Part shown: piece by piece, positions 1-11,000 of the stretch
How positions within the stretch are numbered: position 1 is the first letter of the stretch
How the letters are laid out: the number at the start of each line of letters is the position of its first letter
Assembly (NCBI GenBank): GCA_018873245.2
Contig: JAEMBT020000003.1
Span: forward strand, 7,459,843 to 7,523,842
DNA: 64,000 nt
From: Archegozetes longisetosus
Taxonomy: Eukaryota > Arthropoda > Arachnida > Sarcoptiformes > Trhypochthoniidae
Reading direction: 5' to 3'
Position numbers and translations under genes: made by a program
Notes under the pieces: generated by a model
The model's input: only the letters and a program-made list of their open reading frames with translations
Databases searched by the model: none
What the model was told of the DNA's origin: nothing

Positions 1-1
1 A

Positions 2-1105
2 TGGATTCATCACAACGAACACCTAGAATTGAAGGCTATTGACAAAAGTCTTACAAACGATACTATGACTGCTACACCCATCCAAAGGAATTCGCAAGAA
101 ATCAATGATGATATGATTGACAAGAGCAAAAAGACCACATCGACTTATGGCGATTCCTTATATGATGACATAAATAAGGATGTTCTTAAAAGAGCTTCTT
201 CTCCGTCAGAGACTAACTTAGGATCAATGAGCGGCACATCGACTGCGCGTAGGACAGCTCGGGCCAAGCCAATAATGATTCCGGTCGATCAAGGTACACT
301 ATCGAATGGTGCGATAAGTATGGAGCCGTCGACAGGCTTATCGCGACCTCTCTATCCTCGAACTCAATTCAATATTCCTCGTGCGCACGTGACACTCGAC
401 TCTTTAGATAGTAGTAATACAGGTATGAGTGGAGCGCATCATTTGCACCATTTGTACGATCCGGTGGCCTCTCCTGCCCTTCATATGGGACTGAGTAGTG
501 CGACTCCGCTCGCAAATGGGCCACAAATGCCTTCCAATTCTTTATATTCATCCAACAATCCGTCATCTCAAGTCATTCCAAGCACTGCTACTAGTCCTGC
601 TATAAATTATAGCATCGGTAAACGACAGTCCGGTCATCCATTAAAGAGCTTTAGCGTACCCGCACCTCCACCACCACCGTTAAATACTCCGCCAACAAGT
701 GGAACACCACATAATGGTTCGAATATTTGTCTTTCATTTGATTGATTGATTGATTGATTAATTGATCAGTAACTATTATTTCCAATAACTTTAGTGGTTA
801 GACCTCAAATGGTATCGAGTCCACACAAAAAGATAACACCGGGAAGCAATGTCGCATCTGGTGTTAACGCATCTCATGCACATAAATCTATTCATGCAGT
901 CTCTCCTTCTACTCGAGGACCAGATTCTATAAAAAGAGAAGAACTTTCTGTAAGAAATTCCTATTACTTTTGTTGAAGATTTTGTTCACCGTTTGTATAT
1001 TTATAGTCTTCTTTTAGTACCGAAGAACTCAACCAAGAAATGGCTAATTTAGAGGGCCTGATGAAAGACTTGAATGCGATTACAGCGTCTGAATTTGAGT
1101 GTTAA
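2..1105 (+). CDS. Netrin receptor (DCC/neogenin/frazzled), C-terminal cytoplasmic part, 5' partial
   Basis: This is the 3' end of a netrin/RGM receptor gene; the extracellular Ig/FnIII part lies upstream of the window. Exons read: 2-716, 795-949 and 1018-1105. The first residues WIHHNEHLELK match the P1 motif of DCC/neogenin tails. ARRTARAKPIMIP follows, a stretch also conserved in DCC, then a proline-rich segment near 660-700 (P2-like). The last exon gives EELNQEMANLEGLMKDLNAI, the P3 motif, which mediates receptor multimerisation and binding of FAK and other partners. Exon 2 ends in phase 0, but P3 needs one base to be carried in, so this junction does not keep the frame as read; an extra base in exon 2 would explain it. 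The P1 and P3 matches make the family secure; DCC versus neogenin cannot be decided. Confidence 0.85.
737..763. repeat. TTGA/TTAA microsatellite
   Basis: Four to five TTGA units, ending in a TTAA variant, lie in the first intron of the netrin receptor gene just after the donor. Confidence 0.7.
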
Positions 1106-1876
1106 ACGTTGATCTTCAGCTCAATATTATCTAGGCCTCCATTGAACTCGATTAAAATTTGTATTAATGTATAGAAACTAATTGATTTATAAACTAATTT
1201 AGCTGTTTTTGATATTACACGAATCTCACCTCTGTTTATACTCTGTTTTCGATTCATTTTGTATATTTAATAGATTTTTATATCATTTTGACATTTGTTT
1301 TCAAGTCTGAATCAAATTTTTTCTATAAAGCTAAGCATGAAAGTCAGCAATTTATACAAATTAAGTTATAAATGCATATATTCGATGTAAAAATAAATTA
1401 TATAAAATAGTGCCAATCAAGCTATGGGTACGACATTTGATCCTAACCAGGAATCTCACTTAAAAGCATCAGTATTTGTTGTTAAATGTATTATCATTAC
1501 AATTTTAATGTTTGACCATTCAATTAACTTAACTATAATTATGTAAAATTCAAAACTATTAGGTGTTGTGATTATCATTTGTGCCATTTCTTGATTACAT
1601 AAATCTTGTCAGTACATATTTATTGCTTCAAATCTACTTAATTAAAATCTTTTTAGTTAGACTTTTAATGTTTTACATTGGAGCTTCATCTGTACAAAAA
1701 TCGACCACTTTTCAAGTTTTAAATAAATTGCCTAAATAATCATACTTATTGTGTGCTATCATTTCAAAATAAAAATTTCATTCCAATTGATTGGGATTTT
1801 CAATTCAAGATCATTTATGATAATAGCCATAAGATACACATAGATTTTGTAGTTTTCAACTTTGAACAATCAATAA

Positions 1877-2530
1877 TTTTAGGCTTATTCGCAATAAATG
1901 CACTTTTCTGGCAAACGTTACTATGATTAAACAAATCAAATTTACTAGGAATTATAGCTCATTACATGCAGTAATGCTCAACTGATAGTGTAGTATTGAG
2001 GAACAACTTGGTTTCAAATCATATAAATCAAATTGAATTAATCACGTAAAAATCATGTATTGCATACACTTATTGCTAACAAACTAAGTTATTCTAATCT
2101 TTATATCGATAACGGATCTTTGCAATATGAAGGTAAACGCGTAGTAAGCCAAATTTTCCAATGAAAAATTGAAGTAAAAATCATATTTTCATATTAAAAA
2201 CAAATTGTCAACAGTGTACGCCAACTCGACCCTATTCTACTAGTGGTCAGTACACTAACCATTTGGCCACTTAAGAGGTTAAATAACCAACGCTTTTAAA
2301 CTGGTAGATAGAGCAGTTTTTTTTCACTATTTATATTCTCTAAAATAGCGTGACTTTAAAGAGAAATAAAACCAAAATCAAAAGTTGCATTAATCCTAAC
2401 CATAGGGGGTCTACGGGTCAGCCTTGGGCTTAAAGGCGCCTGTTTTGGCGCTCAACTCATCAAAAATTTGATTTGTTCGATCATAGTAACGTTTGCCAGA
2501 TAAGTGCATTTATTGCGAATAAACCTAAAA
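1877..2530. mobile_element. Non-autonomous element with 66 bp terminal inverted repeats (MITE-like)
   Basis: The left arm at 1877-1942 and the right arm at 2464-2530 are near-perfect reverse complements. Each starts TTTTAGGYTTATTCGC at the outer edge. The arms differ at only a few positions. About 520 bp lie between them and carry no ORF. CAATAA occurs next to the left edge and, two bases in, next to the right edge, so the target-site duplication is uncertain. The arm length and lack of coding capacity fit a MITE or a foldback element. No transposase family can be assigned from the ends alone. Confidence 0.7.
2219..2275 (-). repeat. tRNA-like (SINE-like) segment inside the inverted-repeat element
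   Basis: On the minus strand the segment reads TGGCCAAATGGTTAG, which resembles a tRNA A box. About 30 nt further on is GGGTCGAGTTGG, a degenerate B box. A complete cloverleaf is not evident, so this is not called a functional tRNA. It may be the relic of a tRNA-derived SINE that the element captured, or chance. Confidence 0.35.
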
Positions 2531-2871
2531 TCCAATAATACTTCGTCTAAATGCTGATGTTAGTTCAAAGTTAAAGGACATTTATGGCTAAAGTTATGGT
2601 TAATTTAAATATATCCCAAGACTTTAATCGTTGTTATAATCAAGTTGAATCGAATGGTAATTTTCAATTGTTATTCTCTTCACTTCTTAATACTTTTTAT
2701 GTCATCGCATTAACTGTAAGGTATAATAAAATTAACAAAAATAGCTTAAAACTTTGGACTTGAGAACGAATTAGGATTAGTATTAGTAATAAAGTTTAAC
2801 GTTTGGTTACAAGTAATGCCATCTAATGGTCACTGTAAAGTGAACGCACAAATGGAAATGCTGCGAATGCC

Positions 2872-2950
2872 ATTTTCTTCCTTTTCTGCTTTCATATGAA
2901 GGCACTCCGACACGTGTTTCGTTTAGGACATTAATTTAACCATAAAAATG
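2872..2950 (+). promoter_or_regulatory. Putative RPL4 5' TOP tract and start exon
   Basis: A pyrimidine tract (ttttcttccttttctgc) lies 50-75 nt upstream of the proposed RPL4 ATG. Ribosomal protein mRNAs typically begin with a 5' terminal oligopyrimidine tract, which gives mTOR-dependent translation. The start site is inferred. An ATG at 2896 would open a 12-codon upstream ORF if transcription starts in the tract. Confidence 0.45.
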
Positions 2951-4995
2951 GTATTGTCTTGTATTATTTATTAAATTTACTAGAATTAGCGAATATTTGA
3001 ACCTCATATTGTTGTAAATAATTAATAATTAGTGATATTTAATGAGTTAATAATATATTATTGAATGATTGAGAACCCATTGTATTTGTTATTGCCTTTG
3101 TATAATATTATATTCTAACCTTAACTTAGTTTTAGATCAATAATAATCACAAGTATTAATATAATTATGTTTATTTATTTAGACAACAGCCGCATATCGA
3201 CCGTTAGTCAGCGTTTATACTGATAAGAATGAAAGTTCGGGCGTTTCAGTTAAACTTCCGGCAGTGTTTCGAGCGCCCATTCGAACAGATGTGGTCAACT
3301 TCGTTCACACAAATATTAGGAAGAATAGGAGACATCCTTATGCGGTCTCAAGAGAAGCAGGTTTGAAATCATACGTTAATGTCTGTTCAATATAGATAAT
3401 GATGAGCTCAGCTTTTGGTCCGTGTTTATGACTGCCATTACTTGGTTGTGATCTTAGCTAAAAGCGCTGAATTCTATCAAAATATCACTATTTCTATCTT
3501 TTAGTCCAATTTATTGCTCAATATTTAATGAGACTACTATTACAGGCCATCAAACTAGTGCCGAATCGTGGGGAACTGGTCGAGCTGTAGCTCGTATTCC
3601 TCGAGTTCGTGGCGGCGGTACTCACCGTTCAGGTCAGGGAGCGTTCGGTAATATGTGTCGTGGTGGACGTATGTTTGCGCCAACCCGCACATGGAGAAGA
3701 TGGCATCGAAAAGTGAACCGAAATCAACGCAGATATGCGATCGTTTCTGCAATTGCTGCTTCTGGAGTACCCGCAGTGGTTATGAGCAAAGGTATGTGTA
3801 ATATATGCCATATCGACTTGTAATAGTATTTTGAATTTTTGGTTTCAGGTCATCTGATTCAAGAGGTGCCAGAGTTTCCATTAGTGGTGTCCGACAAGGT
3901 TCAAGAATATACCAAGACCAAGCAAGCAGTTCAATTCTTGAGAAAAATCAAGGCATGGAATGATATTGAAAAGGTTTATAAATCGAGACGCTTTAGAGCT
4001 GGAAAGGGAAAGATGAGAGACAGAAGACGCGTTCAACGACTCGGACCTGTTGTCGTCTATGGCAATGATTCGGGTCTGACTAAGGCTTTCCGCAATATCC
4101 CGGGTATTAAAATTTGATGATTGGGCATGAGTTGTATTTTGACTTTTTTCAATATAATTAAGGCATTGAGACATTGAATGTCGAAAAGCTGAATTTATTG
4201 CGTTTGGCTCCGGCGGGCATGTCGGACGATTTGTTATCTGGACTGAGAGTGCGTTTAGAAAATTGGATGAATTATACGGCACTTGGAAACAAGAATCTAA
4301 GCTAAAAAGACATTACAAGTGAGATTTCACATATATCTTTGATTGTTTGTCATAATATATTTGTTTCTCTAAAAGTTTGCCTCAACCTAAAATGGCAAAT
4401 ACGGATTTATCACGATTGCTGAAGAGCGAAGAAATTCAAAAGGCCTTGAGACCAAGAATGTAAGTATTCAAATGTCTTATTTGATAAATCAAAAGCTGAA
4501 CTTTCAGGATCTGCAGCTGAAGACTTATTCTGCAATGTTTTATTCAAAAATGCATTTAATGATGACTTCCACTGGGCTATGATTAGTGATTACGATTTGT
4601 GAACTATTCTGATCACATTTAGTAATCATAGTAAAAAATGAACTTGTGTATAGACGGATAACTTATAAGTACCTTCATTTCAGAACAACTGTCAACAGAC
4701 GAAAAGTGAAGAGGAACCCACTGAAAAATCCAGTTGTTATGCGTAAATTGAATCCATACGCAGCAGTTCTCAAAAATATGCGCGAGTTAATAACGAGCGC
4801 AGAAGAGCTGCCAGAGAAGTGCTTCGAAAGAGACGTCTTGGAGAAAAAGTGGATGAAAAACAAGTGAAAAAGGCTGCGCTGGCTTTAGGAGTCAAAGTTA
4901 GAAAATACAAAGAATATAAGGCTGAGATTCAGAAAAAGAAAGCGGTACTAAAAGCCATTCGGGAAAAAGTGGCAGCCGCTAAAGCAAAAAAATAA
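2948..4995 (+). CDS. RPL4: Large ribosomal subunit protein uL4 (RPL4)
   Basis: uL4 is a core 60S protein whose long loop lines the exit tunnel. Exons read: 2948-2950 (ATG only), 3183-3360, 3546-3791, 3849-4103, 4163-4318, 4376-4459 and 4684-4995. Conserved stretches include RPLVSVY near the N-terminus, [50 protein letters not shown] and FRNIPGI, then [17 protein letters not shown] and NPLKNP. The tail is Lys-rich and ends AAAKAKK. Two one-base losses break the frame: in the G-rich run at about 4209-4217 (LAPGGHVG expected) and in the A5 run at 4772-4776 (A6 expected). Adding both makes the exon total 1236 nt, 411 aa. Seven intact exons with introns argue against a processed pseudogene. The ATG-only first exon is inferred. 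Confidence 0.95.
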
Positions 4996-4999
4996 TTTC

Positions 5000-5005
5000 A
5001 ATAAA
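5000..5005 (+). terminator. RPL4 polyadenylation signal
   Basis: A canonical AATAAA lies 5 nt after the RPL4 stop codon, with a second AATAAA about 20 nt further on. Confidence 0.6.
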
Positions 5006-5388
5006 GGGTTGTAACTAAATCTGGAATAAAAGTTTTGAATAAAAATTTGAATAAATATAGACTTGTTTATTGTTATATAAAATTGTTGCCTACAAAGTAG
5101 GATAGAGATTTGTTGTCTACTATAGTACAGGTAAGTACAAATTAACTTGACTATAGTATAAATAATATTTGTTAATAAACCAAATAACAGCTGATAAATA
5201 TTATATGGATAATTTGTTATATTTATGGATAAAATTGTTATATTTAAACTTGTGATAACCGCACCAACACATGATATGCAGAGCATTATATTTAACTAAT
5301 GTCGATTTAAAGCTTGGATAGTTGGGTAAGTTATCAATTATCAACAAAAATACGTCATGAAAACTATTGCCATATAAGGAGCATTAAT

Positions 5389-6398
5389 TCATAATTCGAA
5401 GATTTCGTCTTGAGCTCTCTCCAGTTTTTTCAGAGAAGATACAACTTTTCTTCCGTGAGTCATCATTACTAGTGGTTGTGCAAAATCTGTTTGAATATCA
5501 TTTAGAGATGAAGACGAATTGGCTGAGTGTGGTCGAGAAGTACTGCTATGATGTCGTCGGAGTCCTAACCGATTTGACGAGTGATTCACTCGGAACAAGT
5601 CATCGTCAGAGTGCGTGCCACTCATTCGATTTTGTTGCATAACTTTTACTTTATCTTTAGATCTTGCAATTGAACTATCGATTCGGATGAGAAAATCAGC
5701 AGCACTTTCGTCAACGTCCTCACTGTTACCTAAATTGTTCAAGTCATTTGATTCTTGATGACTAGACACTATGAGAGAAGCCATCTTGAAACCATTCTTT
5801 AATTTTGATTGATGCCTATTTGTTTGATTGGACTCTACTCCTGAAGTACTGCTCTCTTCGTCATCGAGGGGAATATCATCGCTTTCTAAACTGGAATTGT
5901 TAGCAGTTACTGAAGAATGTGACCGATTGTTGCTTTGACACTTTTTAGGACTAGCTGTAGGTGAGCTGGCATCACTTGAAGAATAGAGTGATGATTCTAT
6001 GACCGTCTCCTCCATCACTATTGGGATATTTAAATAAGTTCTTGATCTCAGCGTTAAGTTGTCACTGGACCATAACTTATTGGCTTTTTTGATTTGTTCA
6101 ATCTTTTTATAAACAATTCAAATGAATCAATCAGATAATAAGATAATCAAAAAGATATATCAATTAATCAATCAATTGGTTAAACACTGACCGTCACTCC
6201 ATATTTAAGCGCTAATCCTTGCAAAGTGTCCGTTTGTTGAACCGAATGAGTTATATATTTTATATTTTGCATCTTCTTCTGGTCATTACCAGTACTGCCA
6301 TACTTCACATGATATCGCATTGAATTCTTTAATGATTCAGTTTCTGAATCCACTAAACTTTGGTCAACAATCAGTGATGAATGTGACAAATGAGACAT
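5389..6398 (-). CDS. LysM domain protein, LYSMD1/2 type
   Basis: Two exons on the minus strand, 6192-6398 and 5389-6102, joined in phase 0, give about 306 aa. One LysM domain spans the junction at residues 47-95 or so (YITHSVQQTDTLQGLALKYG, then VTIEQIKKANKLW). It ends in the TYLNIPI segment seen in animal LYSMD1/2 proteins. The rest is Ser/Asp-rich and disordered, with a conserved-looking end (VVSSLKKLERAQDEIFEL). There is no signal peptide or membrane segment, so it is probably intracellular, unlike LYSMD3/4. Animal LYSMD functions are poorly known. It converges with RPL4 (393 bp apart) and is head-to-head with the TFIIA gamma gene. Confidence 0.85.
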
Positions 6399-6756
6399 TG
6401 AGTCAACTCTCTGTAAATTATGTGTCGACTATAGTAGACTCTGACACACTTTAAGGGTCTGATGATCTCAATAATGGTTTGATTGAACCAAAATAGTAGT
6501 AAACAGAGATCACTCAAAAATGTTATCTCTTACCCTCTAGTAATAAACAAACGACTTATTTTACTTAATCTTGTTTGTGGACGTTGTTTATGACTAGCCC
6601 TTATAGTTGGTTACTGAGGGCAACATCAAACCAATGGCTCTTCAATCGCTAAAACTCATTTAATATTCAATCGATTTATATCAATTTGAATAGATTTGAA
6701 TGACTTAAAAGATTGTTGTTATTATTATAGTTGTTGTGTCAATTAATGTTTGAACA
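6399..6756. promoter_or_regulatory. Likely bidirectional promoter, LYSMD / TFIIA gamma
   Basis: A gap of 358 bp separates two divergently transcribed start codons. No gene lies in it, so it must hold both promoters and 5' UTRs. No core element could be assigned by eye. Confidence 0.4.
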
Positions 6757-7253
6757 ATGAGTTATCAGTTGTATAGAAACACAACGTTAGGCCATACTTT
6801 ACAAGAAAGTCTCGACGAATTTGTTCAGGTTTTCATTCATTTTTACGTTTTTTTTAAAAATTTCAATTGATCCTTCACTTATGTCAATAAAACTAATAAC
6901 TTTTCATTCATTTGATTCCACCTAAAGACGGGACAAATAAGCCCTCAATTAGCGCTTAAAGTTCTTTTGCAATTTGATCGCGTTATTAACGTATCGTTAG
7001 CTAGTAGAGTCAAGACCAGACTTTCATTTAAGGTATTTATCATTATATTCATTATTTCAATCATTAATAATAAAAACATTCTTAAAACTCAAAGGCAGGG
7101 CATCTCAAGACTTATAGATTTTGCGATAATGTCTGGACTTTTGTTCTGAAAGACGTTGAGTTTCGAGAAGTGCAAGAGTTGGTCAAAGTAGAAAAAGTAA
7201 AGATAGTGGCATGTGATGGAAAAAGTTCACAATCCAGAGAAGACAAAGAATAA
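6757..7253 (+). CDS. Transcription initiation factor IIA gamma subunit (TFIIA small subunit)
   Basis: TFIIA stabilises TBP on the TATA box; gamma is the small subunit. Exons 6757-6828, 6928-7032 and 7095-7253 give 111 aa, close to the usual 109 or so. The N-terminus [20 protein letters not shown] is the four-helix domain. The second half has [24 protein letters not shown] and [10 protein letters not shown], the beta-barrel part that contacts TBP/DNA. All junctions keep phase 0 and no frameshift is needed. The ATG is preceded by the promoter shared with the divergent LysM gene. Confidence 0.96.
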
Positions 7254-8081
7254 TCATTTCCTCATTTGTTTCATTTATTTCTCATAACAAATCTGACTAA
7301 ATGTAAATCATAATAACTATTCATATTTTAACTTTTGTTATCAATACTAATTTGTGTCATTGCACAAGCTTTACTCTTAAATAAATTTATGATTTGAACC
7401 ATTATTGATTCTACCAATGCTTCGGACTTTACTTTCCTCCAAGTTTTAGGTTTAGTTTCAAACCAAACAAATTCATGATAAGACCAGCAAAAGCGACAGT
7501 TTCTACTCGTCTTTCAGTGTTGCCTACTGTATACGAGAAGGGTCCGCGAAAAGATTCTTTAGACTGATGTTTACCTCATGTTAGTATTGAAGATATAATT
7601 TAGAATTTCGTAAAACAATTGAAGAAATTACGACTTTTGAAAAGTTGAACATTTTCTTTCAATTTCAGATGCAGTAATAGAAAAAAGCTTATAAAAAACA
7701 TCAAATCATTGTTAAATAAGAGATTATTGGAGAAAGGATTAACAATCACATTAAAGTTTAAAAACTGAAACCACTTTGAAAAATGTTAAGTTTTGCTACG
7801 ACTCAAGAGCTTTATGACAAAATCTAAAGTTTAAACAAACAGATACTGCACTGTAGAATATCTATTGATTTGAAGATTCAATCGTTGCTCGAGATAAAAA
7901 CGTATCCGTGAGAAAAGTTTTTTATTTGAAAATAGTTATAAAAGAAATCAAAAAGCCCAAGACTAGTGCTGACTTCAGACTATATGACAAAAAGTTGAGC
8001 CACAGGTTGAGTTAAGCTAAAAGTGCCCGCAATATCGCAACAGTCAATGGATTTGTTTTAAAATGAATATTATTTATAGAA
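7254..8081. other. Intergenic region, no gene seen
   Basis: AT-rich sequence with an AATAAA soon after the TFIIA gamma stop. I see no coding exon, structured RNA or clear repeat. Confidence 0.6.
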
Positions 8082-11000
8082 ATGGCGACCAATAATAATA
8101 ACGAAAACAACTGCATATCTAATCAAAATCAACGAAAATTAAGTGATTTGCGAGTGTTTGAATTGAGAAATGAATTACAAAGGAGAAACGAAGACACGAC
8201 TGGTGTTAAAGCAGTGCTCGTTAGTCGTCTCTCATGTGTAAGTTTAAACAATTCATATTTTTAATAATGAATCAGAACTGAAGGTTTGGTCCATTCATTA
8301 ATAGGTATAAAGCAATGTATTTGCTTATAATTTCTATGCATTTAAATATTTATTTTTATTGAAATTAATGCAAGTCTGCAGTAAGTCTGAAAATTGAACT
8401 TTATTTGTAAAAGATGAATATTATTGCTGTCTTATCTAACAAGTTAATACTTTGAATGATTCTAAACTATTTGAATATTTATATAATTAAAGAGAAACAT
8501 TTCCAACTAACTTAACGTGATTTGTATCTAAATCTTTAACCTTGTCATAAGTTGCAAAGCATTGCACCAAAAATAACTTAAGTATTGATTGAGTTAAGGC
8601 CAACAAATCTTATAGCAAGTTATTTACTCTACTACTGCGTTTTGAAAATTCACAATCATTGAAAATCTACAAGTTTTCTTCATTTAAAATAAGTGATCGT
8701 ATGTTTGTAATTTAAGGTTTGTTAGACATGCTTTCAATTGTTCGTATTATTGTTTGTTTTGTATTCCAGTAAATAATTGAATGAACAATTATATAAAATA
8801 GTGAAAGTCTTACGATTGACTTGAGTTATGAGTTTTAAATCTACTAATGACCTGAACGAATCATACCAAAAGAGAACACGATTCAGTCAATATCAAGCCT
8901 ATAATTTAGTCTTTATACCAATAGACGTTTATATTAATAGAAAAATTAAATAATTTTCAATCATAGATACTTGAAAAGAAGGTCATAATCCAGAAGAATA
9001 TCTATTTACAATTGAGTCAGCAAAGAAAAACGTGGTGCGACGTACGGGAACTCCTGTTGGAAGTATGTCTTATCTTATATCACTATCTCTTAGTGTTTGA
9101 TCGCCTTTAAACACATTTTTTCATCATTAGAAATGACAGCCAGGGAAGACGCCGATTCAGATGCATCTGAAATCTTAAATGATGGCCAAGAGATTAGTGA
9201 TTCATTGAACGAAAATGATAATTCTGTTAACGAGTCTGTGAATGTAACTGAAAAGAGTTGTTACGACGCATCAGATATAATAGAAGATGCGCTTAAGCTG
9301 GCTGTCGACGACGAACTCAAAGAAGAGCGAGAGGTTTGTACTTATTTTTACTATTTTGTCAGACAGTTGAACAAATCGTTTATTTCCAAATATTTGGTTA
9401 ATTTCAGGACATATCTGTTAATGAAAACCAAAACTCTTCAAAGGGTAAGAATTCTAAGACTTTTTGATGAATTACGCGCGCGTTCTTATGAGTGAGTTAT
9501 GCTATTGTGATATGCATTGATACACAAACTCAAATACTGATATTTGGAGTCTAAAATGTTTACGAACGAATCTTTTTTATTGAATAAATCGAATCATAAT
9601 TCAATTCAAATCTAATCAAACTATAAGAGTTGGGGGAGTTTTCATTTTCCTTTTGGAATATATCGAAATCAAGAAAACCGCTAATGACCCAACTCTATGT
9701 TGGCTGAGAGGCAAATTTGATGACAAGAAAATTGTATTGACAATTAATCTGATTTGTTGGTGACGAGACCGATCGGTAGTTGGATTAAAAAGTTGATCAC
9801 GCCACGTGTCTCTATAAGCCTTAGTCTGACCACTAATCAGATGACCATTTGGATATATCAAGAAGTTTTGAGACTCTGGAGGCCCCAAGAAACCATCAAT
9901 AAGTTTACAGTTCAATGGCACTAAGACAAGCTCAAAATGCTATTTATTTTTATTTGATATCATTTGCAACTTTCAAAATTGTCTCATGAGACGATTGTTG
10001 TTAAGAAAGAAGACCATATTTCCTAATGAAATGAAGACACTCCAAATTAGGCTCGTTTTCAATTGATTTCGAACCAACTAATGGTAACAGAGAAATGATG
10101 GCTCCTAAGAGAATTGATTGAGTTTCTACAGTCCCCCAACTCTTAGTTTGTTAAACCCTTAAAATTGATAAATTGGATCGAATCTCGAAGAGCTCGACGA
10201 AGAGCTCAAGAAAGTTGAAGTAAATCTGTTAAGGTTTAAATATGTTTGAATTATTTCGATATGATTACTAAAAATTTTTATGCTCGTCACCATTTTAACA
10301 GTAAAAATCAGTTCATCCCGTAATGAAGTAAACTCTGATAAATTTCCCGAAGATGAAGCGGGAGAAGACGTGGGCGAAGCTATGCTTTCTTCTCCACCTA
10401 AACCAGAAACAGCTCCTGTTATCGTTCCTCTTACTATCGAAGATACTATTAATCTGGACACATCTAAGCAAAGAAAAACTGCTACCGATGACGCATCGCT
10501 TATTGTTAATATTGACGACACACAAAGCGATGTTCTGGACACAGACCTTGACTTTTCTAACATTTCCACTTCGGCTTCTGTTACAAATGAATCCATCAGT
10601 CAAGAGAATAACAGTGAAAATAAATCAACGAATAAGAAGTCGAATAATGAATTGAATAATAGCAGTGAGGCTAAAAGTGAGTCGGGAAACAACTCAAACA
10701 ATAGCACTAATACTGAAGACGCGAATAGTTCTAATTCGACCAAAGAACATAAAGATTCTGAAAACAAGGATTCTTCGTCTAAATCCAAGAGGTTTGTTGA
10801 CATTGAATCAGTAGAAAGAAAATGGAATTTAATATTCATCGTGGAGTCGTGGACCTATTGATTGCTTGAAATGTGCTATTATTCCGAACTATAAAATGCA
10901 TCCTTTTTTCCCATAAACAAATTTTCTCAAATAATAGGAATTTTCTGTTTTTTAGCTCAAATGCCACAAAGGATAGTAAATCTAAAAATAAAGATTCCAA

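Larger units (their letters stand above)
1106..2947. other. Intergenic region between netrin receptor and RPL4
   Basis: AT-rich sequence with no supported gene. It holds the 3' UTR of the receptor gene, a 654 bp inverted-repeat element (listed separately) and the RPL4 promoter with a pyrimidine-rich tract at 2872-2893. Confidence 0.6.

Noticed and set aside
2219..2275. Functional tRNA gene
   Set aside because: Only degenerate A and B boxes are visible; no paired acceptor, anticodon and T stems could be drawn.
3881..4282. 133-codon minus-strand ORF
   Set aside because: Antisense shadow of RPL4 exons 4 and 5, which have clear uL4 homology.
10159..10603. Overlapping minus-strand ORFs of 96 and 145 codons
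   Set aside because: Antisense to the SAFB acidic-linker exon, whose phase and position fit the plus-strand gene.
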